Assembly: GCA_014377055.1 (NCBI GenBank)
Contig: JACMQJ010000563.1
Location: forward strand, 1-12,497
DNA from: Candidatus Sericytochromatia bacterium
GTDB lineage: Bacteria > Cyanobacteriota > Sericytochromatia > UBA7694 > JACMQJ01
Reading direction: 5' to 3'
DNA length: 12,497 nucleotides
Below are positions 6,554 through 12,497 of this stretch, one piece after another (positions within the stretch are counted from its first letter, which is position 1; each line of letters opens with the position of its first letter). Under the pieces are notes generated by a model. That model saw only the letters and a list, made by a program, of their open reading frames with translations, searched no databases and was not told the origin of the DNA. Made by a program: the position numbers and the translations under genes.

Positions 6554-6865
6554 TTATTCCAATTCAATTTTTATTTCATCACCAACAACAGTGACAGGAT
6601 ATGTTTCAAGTGAGCTATAAGCAGGAGCAGACAAAACATGACCATTGGTTATGTCAAATTTTGCTCCATGTCTAGGACATTCGATAACTTTTCCACAAAC
6701 AGTTTCTTGATCAAAAGTACCACCATCATGAGTACATGAGTCTTTAAAAGCATAAAATTTATCTTCAAAACTACAAACAGCAATACGCTTTCTACCAAAT
6801 CGTTTTACAAGAAGTTTATTCGCTTCAATTTCTGAAATTTTTCCAAAAGTTACTATTTCAGACAT
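6554..6865 (-). CDS. Rieske-type [2Fe-2S] ferredoxin in the SUF operon
   Basis: 103 residues; a single Rieske domain of the small soluble type (BphF/NirD-like). The cluster ligands are visible: C44 and H46 in CTHDGG, and C63 and H66 in CPRHGAKFD. The DITNGHVLSAPA stretch following it is the usual Rieske ferredoxin C-terminal segment, ending in DEIKIELE. No membrane anchor or signal is present, so it should be cytoplasmic. The ATG overlaps the sufD stop by one base (TAATG), which implies translational coupling. Such proteins are often encoded in SUF operons between sufD and sufS; an electron-donor role in cluster assembly is the likely but unproven function. It could instead serve as a client or carrier. 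Confidence 0.92.
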   Translation of the reverse strand: MSEIVTFGKISEIEANKLLVKRFGRKRIAVCSFEDKFYAFKDSCTHDGGTFDQETVCGKVIECPRHGAKFDITNGHVLSAPAYSSLETYPVTVVGDEIKIELE

Positions 6866-8214
6866 TATTTTACTTCTCTCTTAGCTAAATTATCTAATAC
6901 GTAATCTCTAACACGGGTTGCAAGAGTGGCAGTTTCATCAAAATAGTTTTCCTCAGCTACATCTTCATCATCTTCATCATTAGTCTTTTTTGCGAGCTTA
7001 TTCATAATACTCTCAATAGTTCCTTCAATAATAAAGTTAGAAGATTGTTCTGGATTAAATCCTCTTGATTCAAGATAAAATAATTCTTCTGGATTAACTG
7101 GGCCAAGTGAAACACCATGAGCACATTTAACATCATCAGCTAATATCTCAAGATTAGGTATAGCTTCAGCTTTAGCTTTTCTACTTAATAATAAATTTCT
7201 GATTAATTGTCTAGCATCCGTCTTTTGTGCTTGTTTTTCAATTTGAACAAAACCATTATGAGCTGATTCAGCTTTATCTTTTAACATTACTTCAAAATGT
7301 AAATTACTTTGAGCTGACGGGCTTGGATGATATTGTAAGGTTTCATGTTGAAAAACCTGTTCTTTTTCGCCAATTACTAAGCCTAATATTTCAGCATTAC
7401 TACCAGATTTTTCCATATAAGTTCTGATATTTTCATAGCTAAATTGTGCTCCCATTGAAAGAGATAACATTAATAACTCTGAGCCTTTGCCCAATATTGC
7501 TTTTTGTAATGAAAAATTAAAGGCATTATAATCTAAGTTTTGTAGATGAATATAAGTAACGTTAGCATTATCCTTGACATGTATTTCATTAACACCGTCA
7601 ACTAAGAAAAACTCATTTGTATTTTCAGAATTAAATTCATCAATTAAAAGAACTTTGCTTCCTTCTTCAACTACAATCAAAGTTTTATAATAATTTTGAC
7701 CATTACCTTTATCTGTCCATTTTAACAAATGAATTGGTAAAGAAACTTCTGTATCTTTTGGAACATACATAAAAACGCCATCAGTCCACAAAGCTTCAGC
7801 TAGAGCTGTAAATCTTGAATCTTTTGCTGTCAAATTATTCTTAGTTAGATATTGTTTGACAAGGTCTTCATTTTCAGTTAAAGCTAATTTTAATGATTTT
7901 AAAATTACACCTTTTTTAGCTAATTCTTCATTCAAAAATGTTGATCCATTACTAACAAAACAACCATCTAAGTCGCCCCATTGATTTCTAAATTCTTCCA
8001 TATTTACTGGTTCAGACAATGTATTTATTAGATTTTTATTTTCAATTTCTAGGCTTTCAATAACTTCGGAAAATTTTTCTCTTTTCCCATTCAAAGTCAT
8101 ATTATTAAAAACATCCCAAGCACTACGTTTATAATCTTTTAACCAAGTTGGTTGAGCTTTTAAAACTATTTCAAAGGCTGCTTGAGAAACACCTCTTATA
8201 TTTTCAACTGTCAT
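6865..8214 (-). CDS. sufD: SufD, Fe-S scaffold subunit (SufBCD complex)
   Basis: 449 residues counted from ATG 8214. SufD pairs with SufB through its beta-helix core and binds SufC; together they form the SufBC2D scaffold, where SufD aids iron entry. The N-terminal helical part includes PTWLKDYKRSAWDVF. The beta-helix core follows from about 140 onward. The C-terminal signature is ADDVKCAHGVSLGPV, with C364 and H366; this histidine corresponds to the functional His360 of E. coli SufD. ELFYLESRGF follows. An acidic insert (NDEDDEDVAEEN, roughly residues 412-423) sits before the last helix, an unusual touch. I chose ATG 8214 over the in-frame ATG at 8229 because GGGAGAA lies 7 bases upstream. 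The gene is separated from sufB by 113 bases holding a long hairpin. Confidence 0.95.
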   Translation of the reverse strand: MTVENIRGVSQAAFEIVLKAQPTWLKDYKRSAWDVFNNMTLNGKREKFSEVIESLEIENKNLINTLSEPVNMEEFRNQWGDLDGCFVSNGSTFLNEELAKKGVILKSLKLALTENEDLVKQYLTKNNLTAKDSRFTALAEALWTDGVFMYVPKDTEVSLPIHLLKWTDKGNGQNYYKTLIVVEEGSKVLLIDEFNSENTNEFFLVDGVNEIHVKDNANVTYIHLQNLDYNAFNFSLQKAILGKGSELLMLSLSMGAQFSYENIRTYMEKSGSNAEILGLVIGEKEQVFQHETLQYHPSPSAQSNLHFEVMLKDKAESAHNGFVQIEKQAQKTDARQLIRNLLLSRKAKAEAIPNLEILADDVKCAHGVSLGPVNPEELFYLESRGFNPEQSSNFIIEGTIESIMNKLAKKTNDEDDEDVAEENYFDETATLATRVRDYVLDNLAKREVK

Positions 8215-8220
8215 CTTTAT

Positions 8221-8227
8221 TTCTCCC
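8221..8227 (-). promoter_or_regulatory. Ribosome binding site that sets the sufD start
   Basis: Minus-strand GGGAGAA at 8227-8221 precedes ATG 8214 at suitable spacing. The alternative ATG at 8229 overlaps this site and has no Shine-Dalgarno of its own, so the five extra N-terminal residues (MGEIK) are probably not made. Confidence 0.75.
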
Positions 8228-8260
8228 ATGATCTTTTTTCGGATTTATCTTACAATTTTT

Positions 8261-8315
8261 TGATTTATTGTATTGTATGGGTGTATGCAATACACCCATA
8301 CAATACGATAAATCA
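8261..8315. repeat. Long near-perfect inverted repeat (hairpin) between sufB and sufD
   Basis: Left arm 8261-8285 and right arm 8291-8315 are inverted copies over 25 bases with one difference (T at 8269 against C at 8307 on its complement), separated by the 5-base loop TGCAA. In RNA the one difference gives a wobble or a mismatch, so nearly the full arm can pair. The stem centre is TGGGTGTA/TACACCCA, more GC-rich than its surroundings. On the operon (minus) strand the 3' flank reads AAAAAATTG, with no U-tract, so it is not an intrinsic terminator in that direction. It may be an mRNA-stability or processing element separating rrf2-sufC-sufB from sufD onward, or a small palindromic mobile repeat. 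Confidence 0.9.
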
Positions 8316-8327
8316 TTTTATAAAATG
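8314..8327. repeat. 14-base perfect palindrome flush with the sufB stop
   Basis: CATTTTATAAAATG is fully self-complementary. It abuts the sufB stop codon (8328-8330) and shares its first two bases (CA, 8314-8315) with the end of the long hairpin's right arm. As RNA it can form a short AU hairpin that would compete only slightly with the large stem. Being AT-only, it may be chance. Confidence 0.5.
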
Positions 8328-9743
8328 TTATCCTACTGATCCTTCCATTTCCATCTGTATTAATCTATTTAATTCAACTGCATATTCCATTGGTAATTCT
8401 TTGGTGAATGGTTCAACAAATCCATTAACAATCATTGTTTTGGCAGCAACTTCGGTCAAACCTCTACTCATTAAGTAAAACATTTGTTCTTCACCTACTT
8501 TACTAACAGTTGCTTCATGTTCTACTGTTACACCTTCTTGCTCTTCAACTTGCATAGTTGGATATGTATCAGATCTAGCTGATTCATCAAGAATAAGTGC
8601 ATCACAAACCACGTGACTTTTTGAATTAATAGCACCAGGTAAAATTTTGATTAAACCTCTATAAGTACCACGTCCATTATTCTTTGAAATAGATTTTGAG
8701 GTTATTAATGATGATGTATTAGGGGCTGCATGAATAATTTTTGCACCTGCATCTTGATGTTGATTTGTACTTGACATAGCAATAGATAAAATTTCACCTC
8801 TTGCACCTTCACCAAGTAAATGGACAGCAGGATATTTCATTGTAAGTTTTGAACCAAGATTACCATCAATCCATTCTACTGTGGCATTTTTATAAGCATA
8901 AGCACGTTTGGTAACTAAGTTATAAACATTATTTGACCAGTTTTGAATTGTTGTATATCTGATCTTTGCACCTTCCATTGCTATTAATTCAACAACTGCT
9001 GAATGTAATGAGTCACTACTATATGTAGGAGCTGTACATCCTTCAATATAATGAACTGAGCTTCCTGGTTCAGCAATAATTAATGTTCTTTCAAACTGTC
9101 CCATATTTTCTGTATTAATTCTAAAGTATGCTTGTAAAGGAATTTCAACTTTAACTCCAGGTGGAATCCAAACAAAACTTCCTCCACTCCAAACAGCCGA
9201 ATTTAGAGCTGCAAATTTGTTATCAGTTGGTGGAATAATTGTCCCAAAATATTTTTTTACTAAATCAGGATATTCTCTAAGAGCTGTATCCATATCAGTA
9301 AAAATAACGCCTAATTTGGTTAAATCTTCTCTAATACTATGATAAACAACATCTGACTCATATTGAGCAGTCACACCAGCCAAAAACTTTCTTTCAGCTT
9401 CTGGAATACCAAGTCTATCAAAGGTTTTTTTAATTTCTTCTGGAACATCTTCCCAATTTCTGCCTTGTTTTTCAGCTGATCTAACATAATAATGAATATT
9501 CTCAAAGTCAAGATCACTCAACATTTCAGTGCTGCCCCAATCAGGCATAGGTTTACTTCTAAAAATCTCTAAAGATTTCATTCTAAAATCTGTCATCCAT
9601 TGAGGTTCATTTTTCATCTTGACAGAGATTTCTTGCACAATCTCTTTATTTAAACCTTTTTTGGCTTTGTAAGCGTAGTTTTCTTCTGAATCATGAAAAC
9701 CATATTTGTAATCGTCTATTCCAACGTTTTGAACAACTGTCAT
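8328..9743 (-). CDS. sufB: SufB, Fe-S scaffold subunit (SufBCD complex)
   Basis: 471 residues, typical SufB length. SufB receives persulfide sulfur from SufE and builds the nascent cluster at its interface with SufD. N-terminal region 46-70 (EPQWMTDFRMKSLEIFRSKP) and the beta-helix core are clear. WIPPGVKVEIPLQAYFRIN (192-210) is a hallmark. Cysteines of note are C236 in YIEGCTAP and C380 in HVVCDALILD; the latter matches the essential Cys405 of E. coli. VEHEATVSKVGEEQMFYL (408-425) holds the conserved H409 and E410. No FeS-binding CxxCxxxC motif is seen at the N-terminus. AGGAGA lies 7 bases before the ATG, and the gene begins 20 bases after the sufC stop. Confidence 0.98.
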   Translation of the reverse strand: MTVVQNVGIDDYKYGFHDSEENYAYKAKKGLNKEIVQEISVKMKNEPQWMTDFRMKSLEIFRSKPMPDWGSTEMLSDLDFENIHYYVRSAEKQGRNWEDVPEEIKKTFDRLGIPEAERKFLAGVTAQYESDVVYHSIREDLTKLGVIFTDMDTALREYPDLVKKYFGTIIPPTDNKFAALNSAVWSGGSFVWIPPGVKVEIPLQAYFRINTENMGQFERTLIIAEPGSSVHYIEGCTAPTYSSDSLHSAVVELIAMEGAKIRYTTIQNWSNNVYNLVTKRAYAYKNATVEWIDGNLGSKLTMKYPAVHLLGEGARGEILSIAMSSTNQHQDAGAKIIHAAPNTSSLITSKSISKNNGRGTYRGLIKILPGAINSKSHVVCDALILDESARSDTYPTMQVEEQEGVTVEHEATVSKVGEEQMFYLMSRGLTEVAAKTMIVNGFVEPFTKELPMEYAVELNRLIQMEMEGSVG

Positions 9744-9763
9744 AAAATTTTCTCCTGATTTAT

Positions 9764-10528
9764 TTATAATGCACTAGTTGCAAGAGCTTCTTGCTTCAAC
9801 CAATCATAGCCTTGTGAATCAATTATTTCTACTAATTCTTCTCCACCTGACTTAACTATTCTCCCATCCATAATTATATGAACAAACTGAGGTCTAACAT
9901 ATTCAAGCATTCTTTTGTAATGAGTAATAATTATGGTTGACATTTCAGGATTGATGATTTTATTGATACTTTCACAAACAACTTTTAGAGCTGTAACATC
10001 AAGACCTGAATCGGTTTCATCTAATAAAGCTAATTTTGGTTCAAATAATGCCATCTGTAAGATTTCATTTCTTTTCTTTTCACCACCAGAAAAACCATCA
10101 TTAAGGTATCTTTTGATAAATGACTGCTTAATACCTAGTAAACTCATTTTTTCTTTAAGAACTTTTCTAAACTCGGCAACTGAAATTTCTTTGCCATGTA
10201 CTGCTGACATCATATTTTTCAAAAAACTAAATATTCTAACTCCTGGTATTGAAAGTGGGTATTGAAATGCCAAAAATATTCCTTTTCTAGCTTTTTCATC
10301 TGGTGTCATATCAACAATATTTTCACCTTTAAAATAGATAGAACCTTGAGTTATTCTATATTTTGGATGTCCCATAATTGCATTCGATAAAGTACTTTTA
10401 CCAGAACCATTAGGTCCCATTAAAGCGTGTACTTCACCCTTACCAATTCTAAGATTGACACCTTTTAAAATTTCTTTACTTTCAACACTTACATGTAAAT
10501 CTTCTATTACTAAAAAATCTTCAGACAT
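9764..10528 (-). CDS. sufC: SufC, ABC-type ATPase of the SUF scaffold
   Basis: 254 residues from ATG 10528. Cytoplasmic ABC ATPase that binds SufB and SufD and drives conformational change for cluster assembly; it is not part of a transporter. Visible motifs: Walker A GPNGSGKS, Q-loop LAFQYPLSIPGV, the SufC-type signature GFSGGEKKRNEILQMAL, Walker B with LALLDETDSGLDV, and the H-loop histidine in TIIITHYKRML. The start is set at ATG 10528 because GGGGGA lies just upstream; an in-frame TTG at 10540 would add MGDK but its upstream AAGGGA is too close. The gene lies 29 bases after the regulator stop and 20 before sufB, so it is co-transcribed. The order sufC-sufB-sufD is the common bacterial one. 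Confidence 0.98.
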   Translation of the reverse strand: MSEDFLVIEDLHVSVESKEILKGVNLRIGKGEVHALMGPNGSGKSTLSNAIMGHPKYRITQGSIYFKGENIVDMTPDEKARKGIFLAFQYPLSIPGVRIFSFLKNMMSAVHGKEISVAEFRKVLKEKMSLLGIKQSFIKRYLNDGFSGGEKKRNEILQMALFEPKLALLDETDSGLDVTALKVVCESINKIINPEMSTIIITHYKRMLEYVRPQFVHIIMDGRIVKSGGEELVEIIDSQGYDWLKQEALATSAL

Positions 10529-10557
10529 TTTATCCCCCAAATCCCTTTATTAACAAA

Positions 10558-11034
10558 CTAAGTTCTCACCATATTTTCAAGAGAACGCATAAATTTTTCT
10601 TCTATTACCAGAGCTGTATTTCTTTCTTCTTTCATTAGATCACGAAGACTTGTTTTATCTAAGACATCATAAATATATTTATAAATATTTGCCCAAAGAG
10701 GTCTGATACCACAACCACTTATATGAGTACATTCTTCACTATGACCTGAAAAATGTGCACATAATTCAGAAATAGGAGATCCATCAACAACTCTCATCAA
10801 ATGACCGATACTTATATCTTCTGGTAAAGAAATTAGTATATAGCCACCTTTTGTACCTCTAATACTTTTTACAAAACCAGCTTTAGCTAGTTTTTGTAGT
10901 ATCTTTTCTACATACGCTGAGGATAATAATTCTTTTTTAGAAATTTCTTCAGCAGAAACTGGGCCTGCACTACCGTTTTTAGCTAGTTGAAGCAGACATC
11001 TTAATCCATATTCTTGTAAAGCAGATACTTTCAT
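10558..11034 (-). CDS. Rrf2-family Fe-S-type transcriptional regulator (IscR/SufR-like role)
   Basis: 158 residues from ATG 11034, the usual Rrf2 length. The N-terminal winged helix-turn-helix begins MKVSALQEYGLRCLLQLA (1-18), with recognition part LSSAYVEKILQKLAKAGFV (37-55) and the wing RGTKGGYIL (59-67). The cluster region has three cysteines, C92, C102 and C108 (spacing X9, X5), followed by RPLW, so a [2Fe-2S] or similar cluster is likely. The fourth ligand position held by His107 in E. coli IscR (CxxH) is arginine here (R111). It heads the SUF operon and so probably autoregulates it in response to Fe-S status. ATG 11034 has AAGGA 8 bases upstream; a TTG at 11070 would add 12 residues and run over the operator. 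Confidence 0.93.
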   Translation of the reverse strand: MKVSALQEYGLRCLLQLAKNGSAGPVSAEEISKKELLSSAYVEKILQKLAKAGFVKSIRGTKGGYILISLPEDISIGHLMRVVDGSPISELCAHFSGHSEECTHISGCGIRPLWANIYKYIYDVLDKTSLRDLMKEERNTALVIEEKFMRSLENMVRT

Positions 11035-11065
11035 AAATACAATCCTTAGTCTGATTGTTATACCA

Positions 11066-11077
11066 GACAATTTTGTC
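11066..11077. promoter_or_regulatory. Candidate Rrf2 operator in the suf leader
   Basis: GACAA-nn-TTGTC, an inverted repeat with 5-base arms, lies just downstream of the predicted transcription start. A second, wider inverted repeat, GTCTG...CAGAC (11049-11053 and 11064-11068), overlaps it on its low-coordinate side. The minus-strand context TATAGGACAAAATTGTCTGG recalls the dyads bound by IscR-like proteins, though it does not fit one published consensus fully. Binding by the encoded regulator is inference. Confidence 0.45.
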
Positions 11078-11087
11078 CTATATAGAA

Positions 11088-11093
11088 ATTATA
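11088..11093 (-). promoter_or_regulatory. -10 element of the suf operon promoter
   Basis: Minus-strand TATAAT at 11093-11088, a perfect -10 hexamer, places transcription start near 11081 and gives a leader of about 47 bases before ATG 11034. The -35 is weak (TTACTT at 18 bases). The remaining upstream gap to 11200 shows scattered CTTAA/TTAAG copies (for example 11121-11137) but no clear terminator for the acyl-CoA dehydrogenase gene. Confidence 0.6.
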
Positions 11094-11200
11094 CACCTAT
11101 CACTGGATAAAAAGTAATGGCTTAATAAGAAGTTAAGGTTATTTTATGATTAAGCTTAGTGAAAAATTTATTATCTTAAAGAGTACTTTTTTCTTTATTT

Positions 11201-12497
11201 TTATTCATTCATCTGATACGTATCTTTCAAATCATAAACGTATTTTTTCCATATTTTATCAAAACGTTCAACATTAACTATAGGTTTTTTAATCATTTTT
11301 AAACTAAGTTGCATCTGTGCTTCGGTACTACTTGGTTTTGAATATATTTGTAAAGCAAACTTTGAAAAATCTCTAATCATAAAATTAAATATTTGGTCAA
11401 GAACATCATCTTCAATATTATAAATTTTGGCATTCTCAATAATAAGTTGACCATAAACAACCAAGGTAAAAATCTCACCCAAATTTAATAAAAAATCAAA
11501 ATCTTTTGTTTGTTCTTCGCTAGGTCGAGCTGTAAAAAGAAATTCTTTAAAAATTAATATCTGTTCTTTAAAGACATTTAAATTTGGCAAATCTACACTA
11601 TTATAAGCAATGTTATAATCATGAAAACGTATTTTGCCCAAACCTTTTGTAGCACCTTGATTAAAAAGAAAATCATCATTTCCTAATTCATCTCTTTTTA
11701 TAATTTCAGGAAATTTATCGGGAAAGAAAAAGTAATTCGCCATAAATTTAATAATTAACGCCATATTTACATGTACTGTTCCCTCAAGTTTTGGCAATCC
11801 TCTTATGTCACGTGCTGCCATTTCAAAAAACATACTCTTTTCAAAGCCTTTTGCAGCTATAACATCCCATAACAGATTAATTACTTCTTCACCTTGAGTT
11901 GTTACTTTCATTTTTACCATTGGATTATACAGTAAATAGCGTTTATCGTTTTCGGAGGCTGCACGCATATAATCTGATCCCCTAGATGTAAAAAGTTTCA
12001 TAGCAATAAGTCGTATATAGGCATCTGTTAATAAATGTTGTATATGAGGAAAATCTGTTACATAATGATTAAATAAGCTTCTGTTAGCAGCATGGTTAAT
12101 TGCTTCATAAAAAGCATGTGTACATATACCTATAGCTCCCCAACCAAGATTATATTTGCAAATATTTATTGTATTAAGTGAGGTATCCCAAGCTTCTGTT
12201 CCTTTGGATAATATATCTGATTCATTTATCGGATAGTCATTTAGGAAAAATTCAGCAACATAACTTTGTGAATTAACTACATTTTGAACACATTCAAAAT
12301 TTTCATTTTTTGATTCAGCTGCAAAAAAAACAAAATCACCGCTATCAGACATTTTTCCAAAAGTTGAAACAATACCAGCTTCATTGGCATTACCAATATA
12401 ATATTTTTGACCATTCGCTCTATAAGTTCCATTTCCTAAAGGGGTTAATTTCATTTCGCTAGAATATAAATCGGCACCATGTTCTTTTTCAGAAACC
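11201..12497 (-). CDS. Acyl-CoA dehydrogenase family protein, N-terminus cut by window edge
   Basis: Partial: 431 residues to the stop; the frame stays open to the window end (first complete codon at 12496), so the apparent ATG at 12454 is internal. The visible part starts VSEKEHGADL, the flavoenzyme beta-domain motif (SEKEHGADL, in the place of the common TEPxAGSDL), followed by NGTYRANGQKYYIGNANEA. The C-terminal helical domain has a conserved run ARDIRGLPKLEGTVHVN, in the region where other family members carry YEGTNQIQ. These FAD enzymes oxidise acyl-CoA thioesters in fatty-acid or related acyl-CoA catabolism; the exact chain length cannot be read from this. It belongs to the large, less studied type with a long C-terminal extension (about 170 residues after LPKLEGTVHVN). 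Distance from the suf promoter is 167 bases; no functional link is evident. Confidence 0.85.
   Translation of the reverse strand, partial: VSEKEHGADLYSSEMKLTPLGNGTYRANGQKYYIGNANEAGIVSTFGKMSDSGDFVFFAAESKNENFECVQNVVNSQSYVAEFFLNDYPINESDILSKGTEAWDTSLNTINICKYNLGWGAIGICTHAFYEAINHAANRSLFNHYVTDFPHIQHLLTDAYIRLIAMKLFTSRGSDYMRAASENDKRYLLYNPMVKMKVTTQGEEVINLLWDVIAAKGFEKSMFFEMAARDIRGLPKLEGTVHVNMALIIKFMANYFFFPDKFPEIIKRDELGNDDFLFNQGATKGLGKIRFHDYNIAYNSVDLPNLNVFKEQILIFKEFLFTARPSEEQTKDFDFLLNLGEIFTLVVYGQLIIENAKIYNIEDDVLDQIFNFMIRDFSKFALQIYSKPSSTEAQMQLSLKMIKKPIVNVERFDKIWKKYVYDLKDTYQMNE

Noticed and set aside
8261..8315. Treating the long hairpin as an intrinsic terminator ending a rrf2-sufC-sufB transcript
   Set aside because: On the minus strand it is followed by A-rich sequence, not a U-tract. 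Only the plus strand has a short T4 after it, and there is no plus-strand gene there.
11035..11070. TTG at 11070 as the regulator start
   Set aside because: Rrf2 proteins begin right at the M-K-x-S-x-x-x-x-Y helix; ATG 11034 has a good ribosome binding site, and the longer form would cover the candidate operator.
11201..12454. ATG at 12454 as the start of the acyl-CoA dehydrogenase
   Set aside because: The frame continues upstream to the window edge and encodes the conserved SEKEHGADL motif, so the gene is truncated by the window, not short.

Overview
The window is AT-rich bacterial chromosome with dense minus-strand gene content. All recognised genes run on the minus strand, and one small unknown gene lies on the plus strand. 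The AtpB sequence, around its APTND-like (SPTNDLNTT), LEDFTRPLSL.FRLFGN and VPLP.FA stretches, reads most like the cyanobacterial lineage. No photosynthesis gene and no SufR-type regulator is present. A non-photosynthetic relative of Cyanobacteria (Melainabacteria/Vampirovibrionia-like) is therefore a reasonable guess, but it is inference from one protein and low GC, not proof.

Layout, in the direction of transcription (high to low coordinates). 12497-11201: C-terminal 431 residues of an acyl-CoA dehydrogenase cut by the window edge. 11034-4439: an eight-gene SUF iron-sulfur cluster operon with the order rrf2 regulator, sufC, sufB, sufD, Rieske ferredoxin, sufS, sufE, sufT. 4287-2920: an NRAMP-superfamily metal transporter with a non-canonical metal site. 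2676-2894 (plus strand): a 72-residue single-helix membrane protein of unknown function. 2431-1013: a short F0 operon encoding AtpZ-like protein, subunit a and subunit c, closed by an intrinsic terminator. 930-1: most of a YibE/F-like membrane protein, cut by the window start.

In the SUF operon, SufS takes sulfur from cysteine and passes it to SufE. The SufB-SufC-SufD scaffold builds the cluster using ATP hydrolysis by SufC. SufT and the Rieske protein probably act in cluster maturation or electron supply. The Rrf2 regulator at the head has three cysteines in the cluster-binding region and probably senses Fe-S status. A candidate operator lies just downstream of the predicted start point. The metal transporter directly follows SUF but has its own 151-base leader.

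The most unusual structural feature is a 55-base near-perfect hairpin (25-base arms, one mismatch, 5-base loop) between sufB and sufD. It has no U-tract on the operon strand, so it is not a standard terminator. No clearly novel multi-gene system was seen. No tRNA, rRNA, CRISPR array, insertion sequence or phage gene was found.
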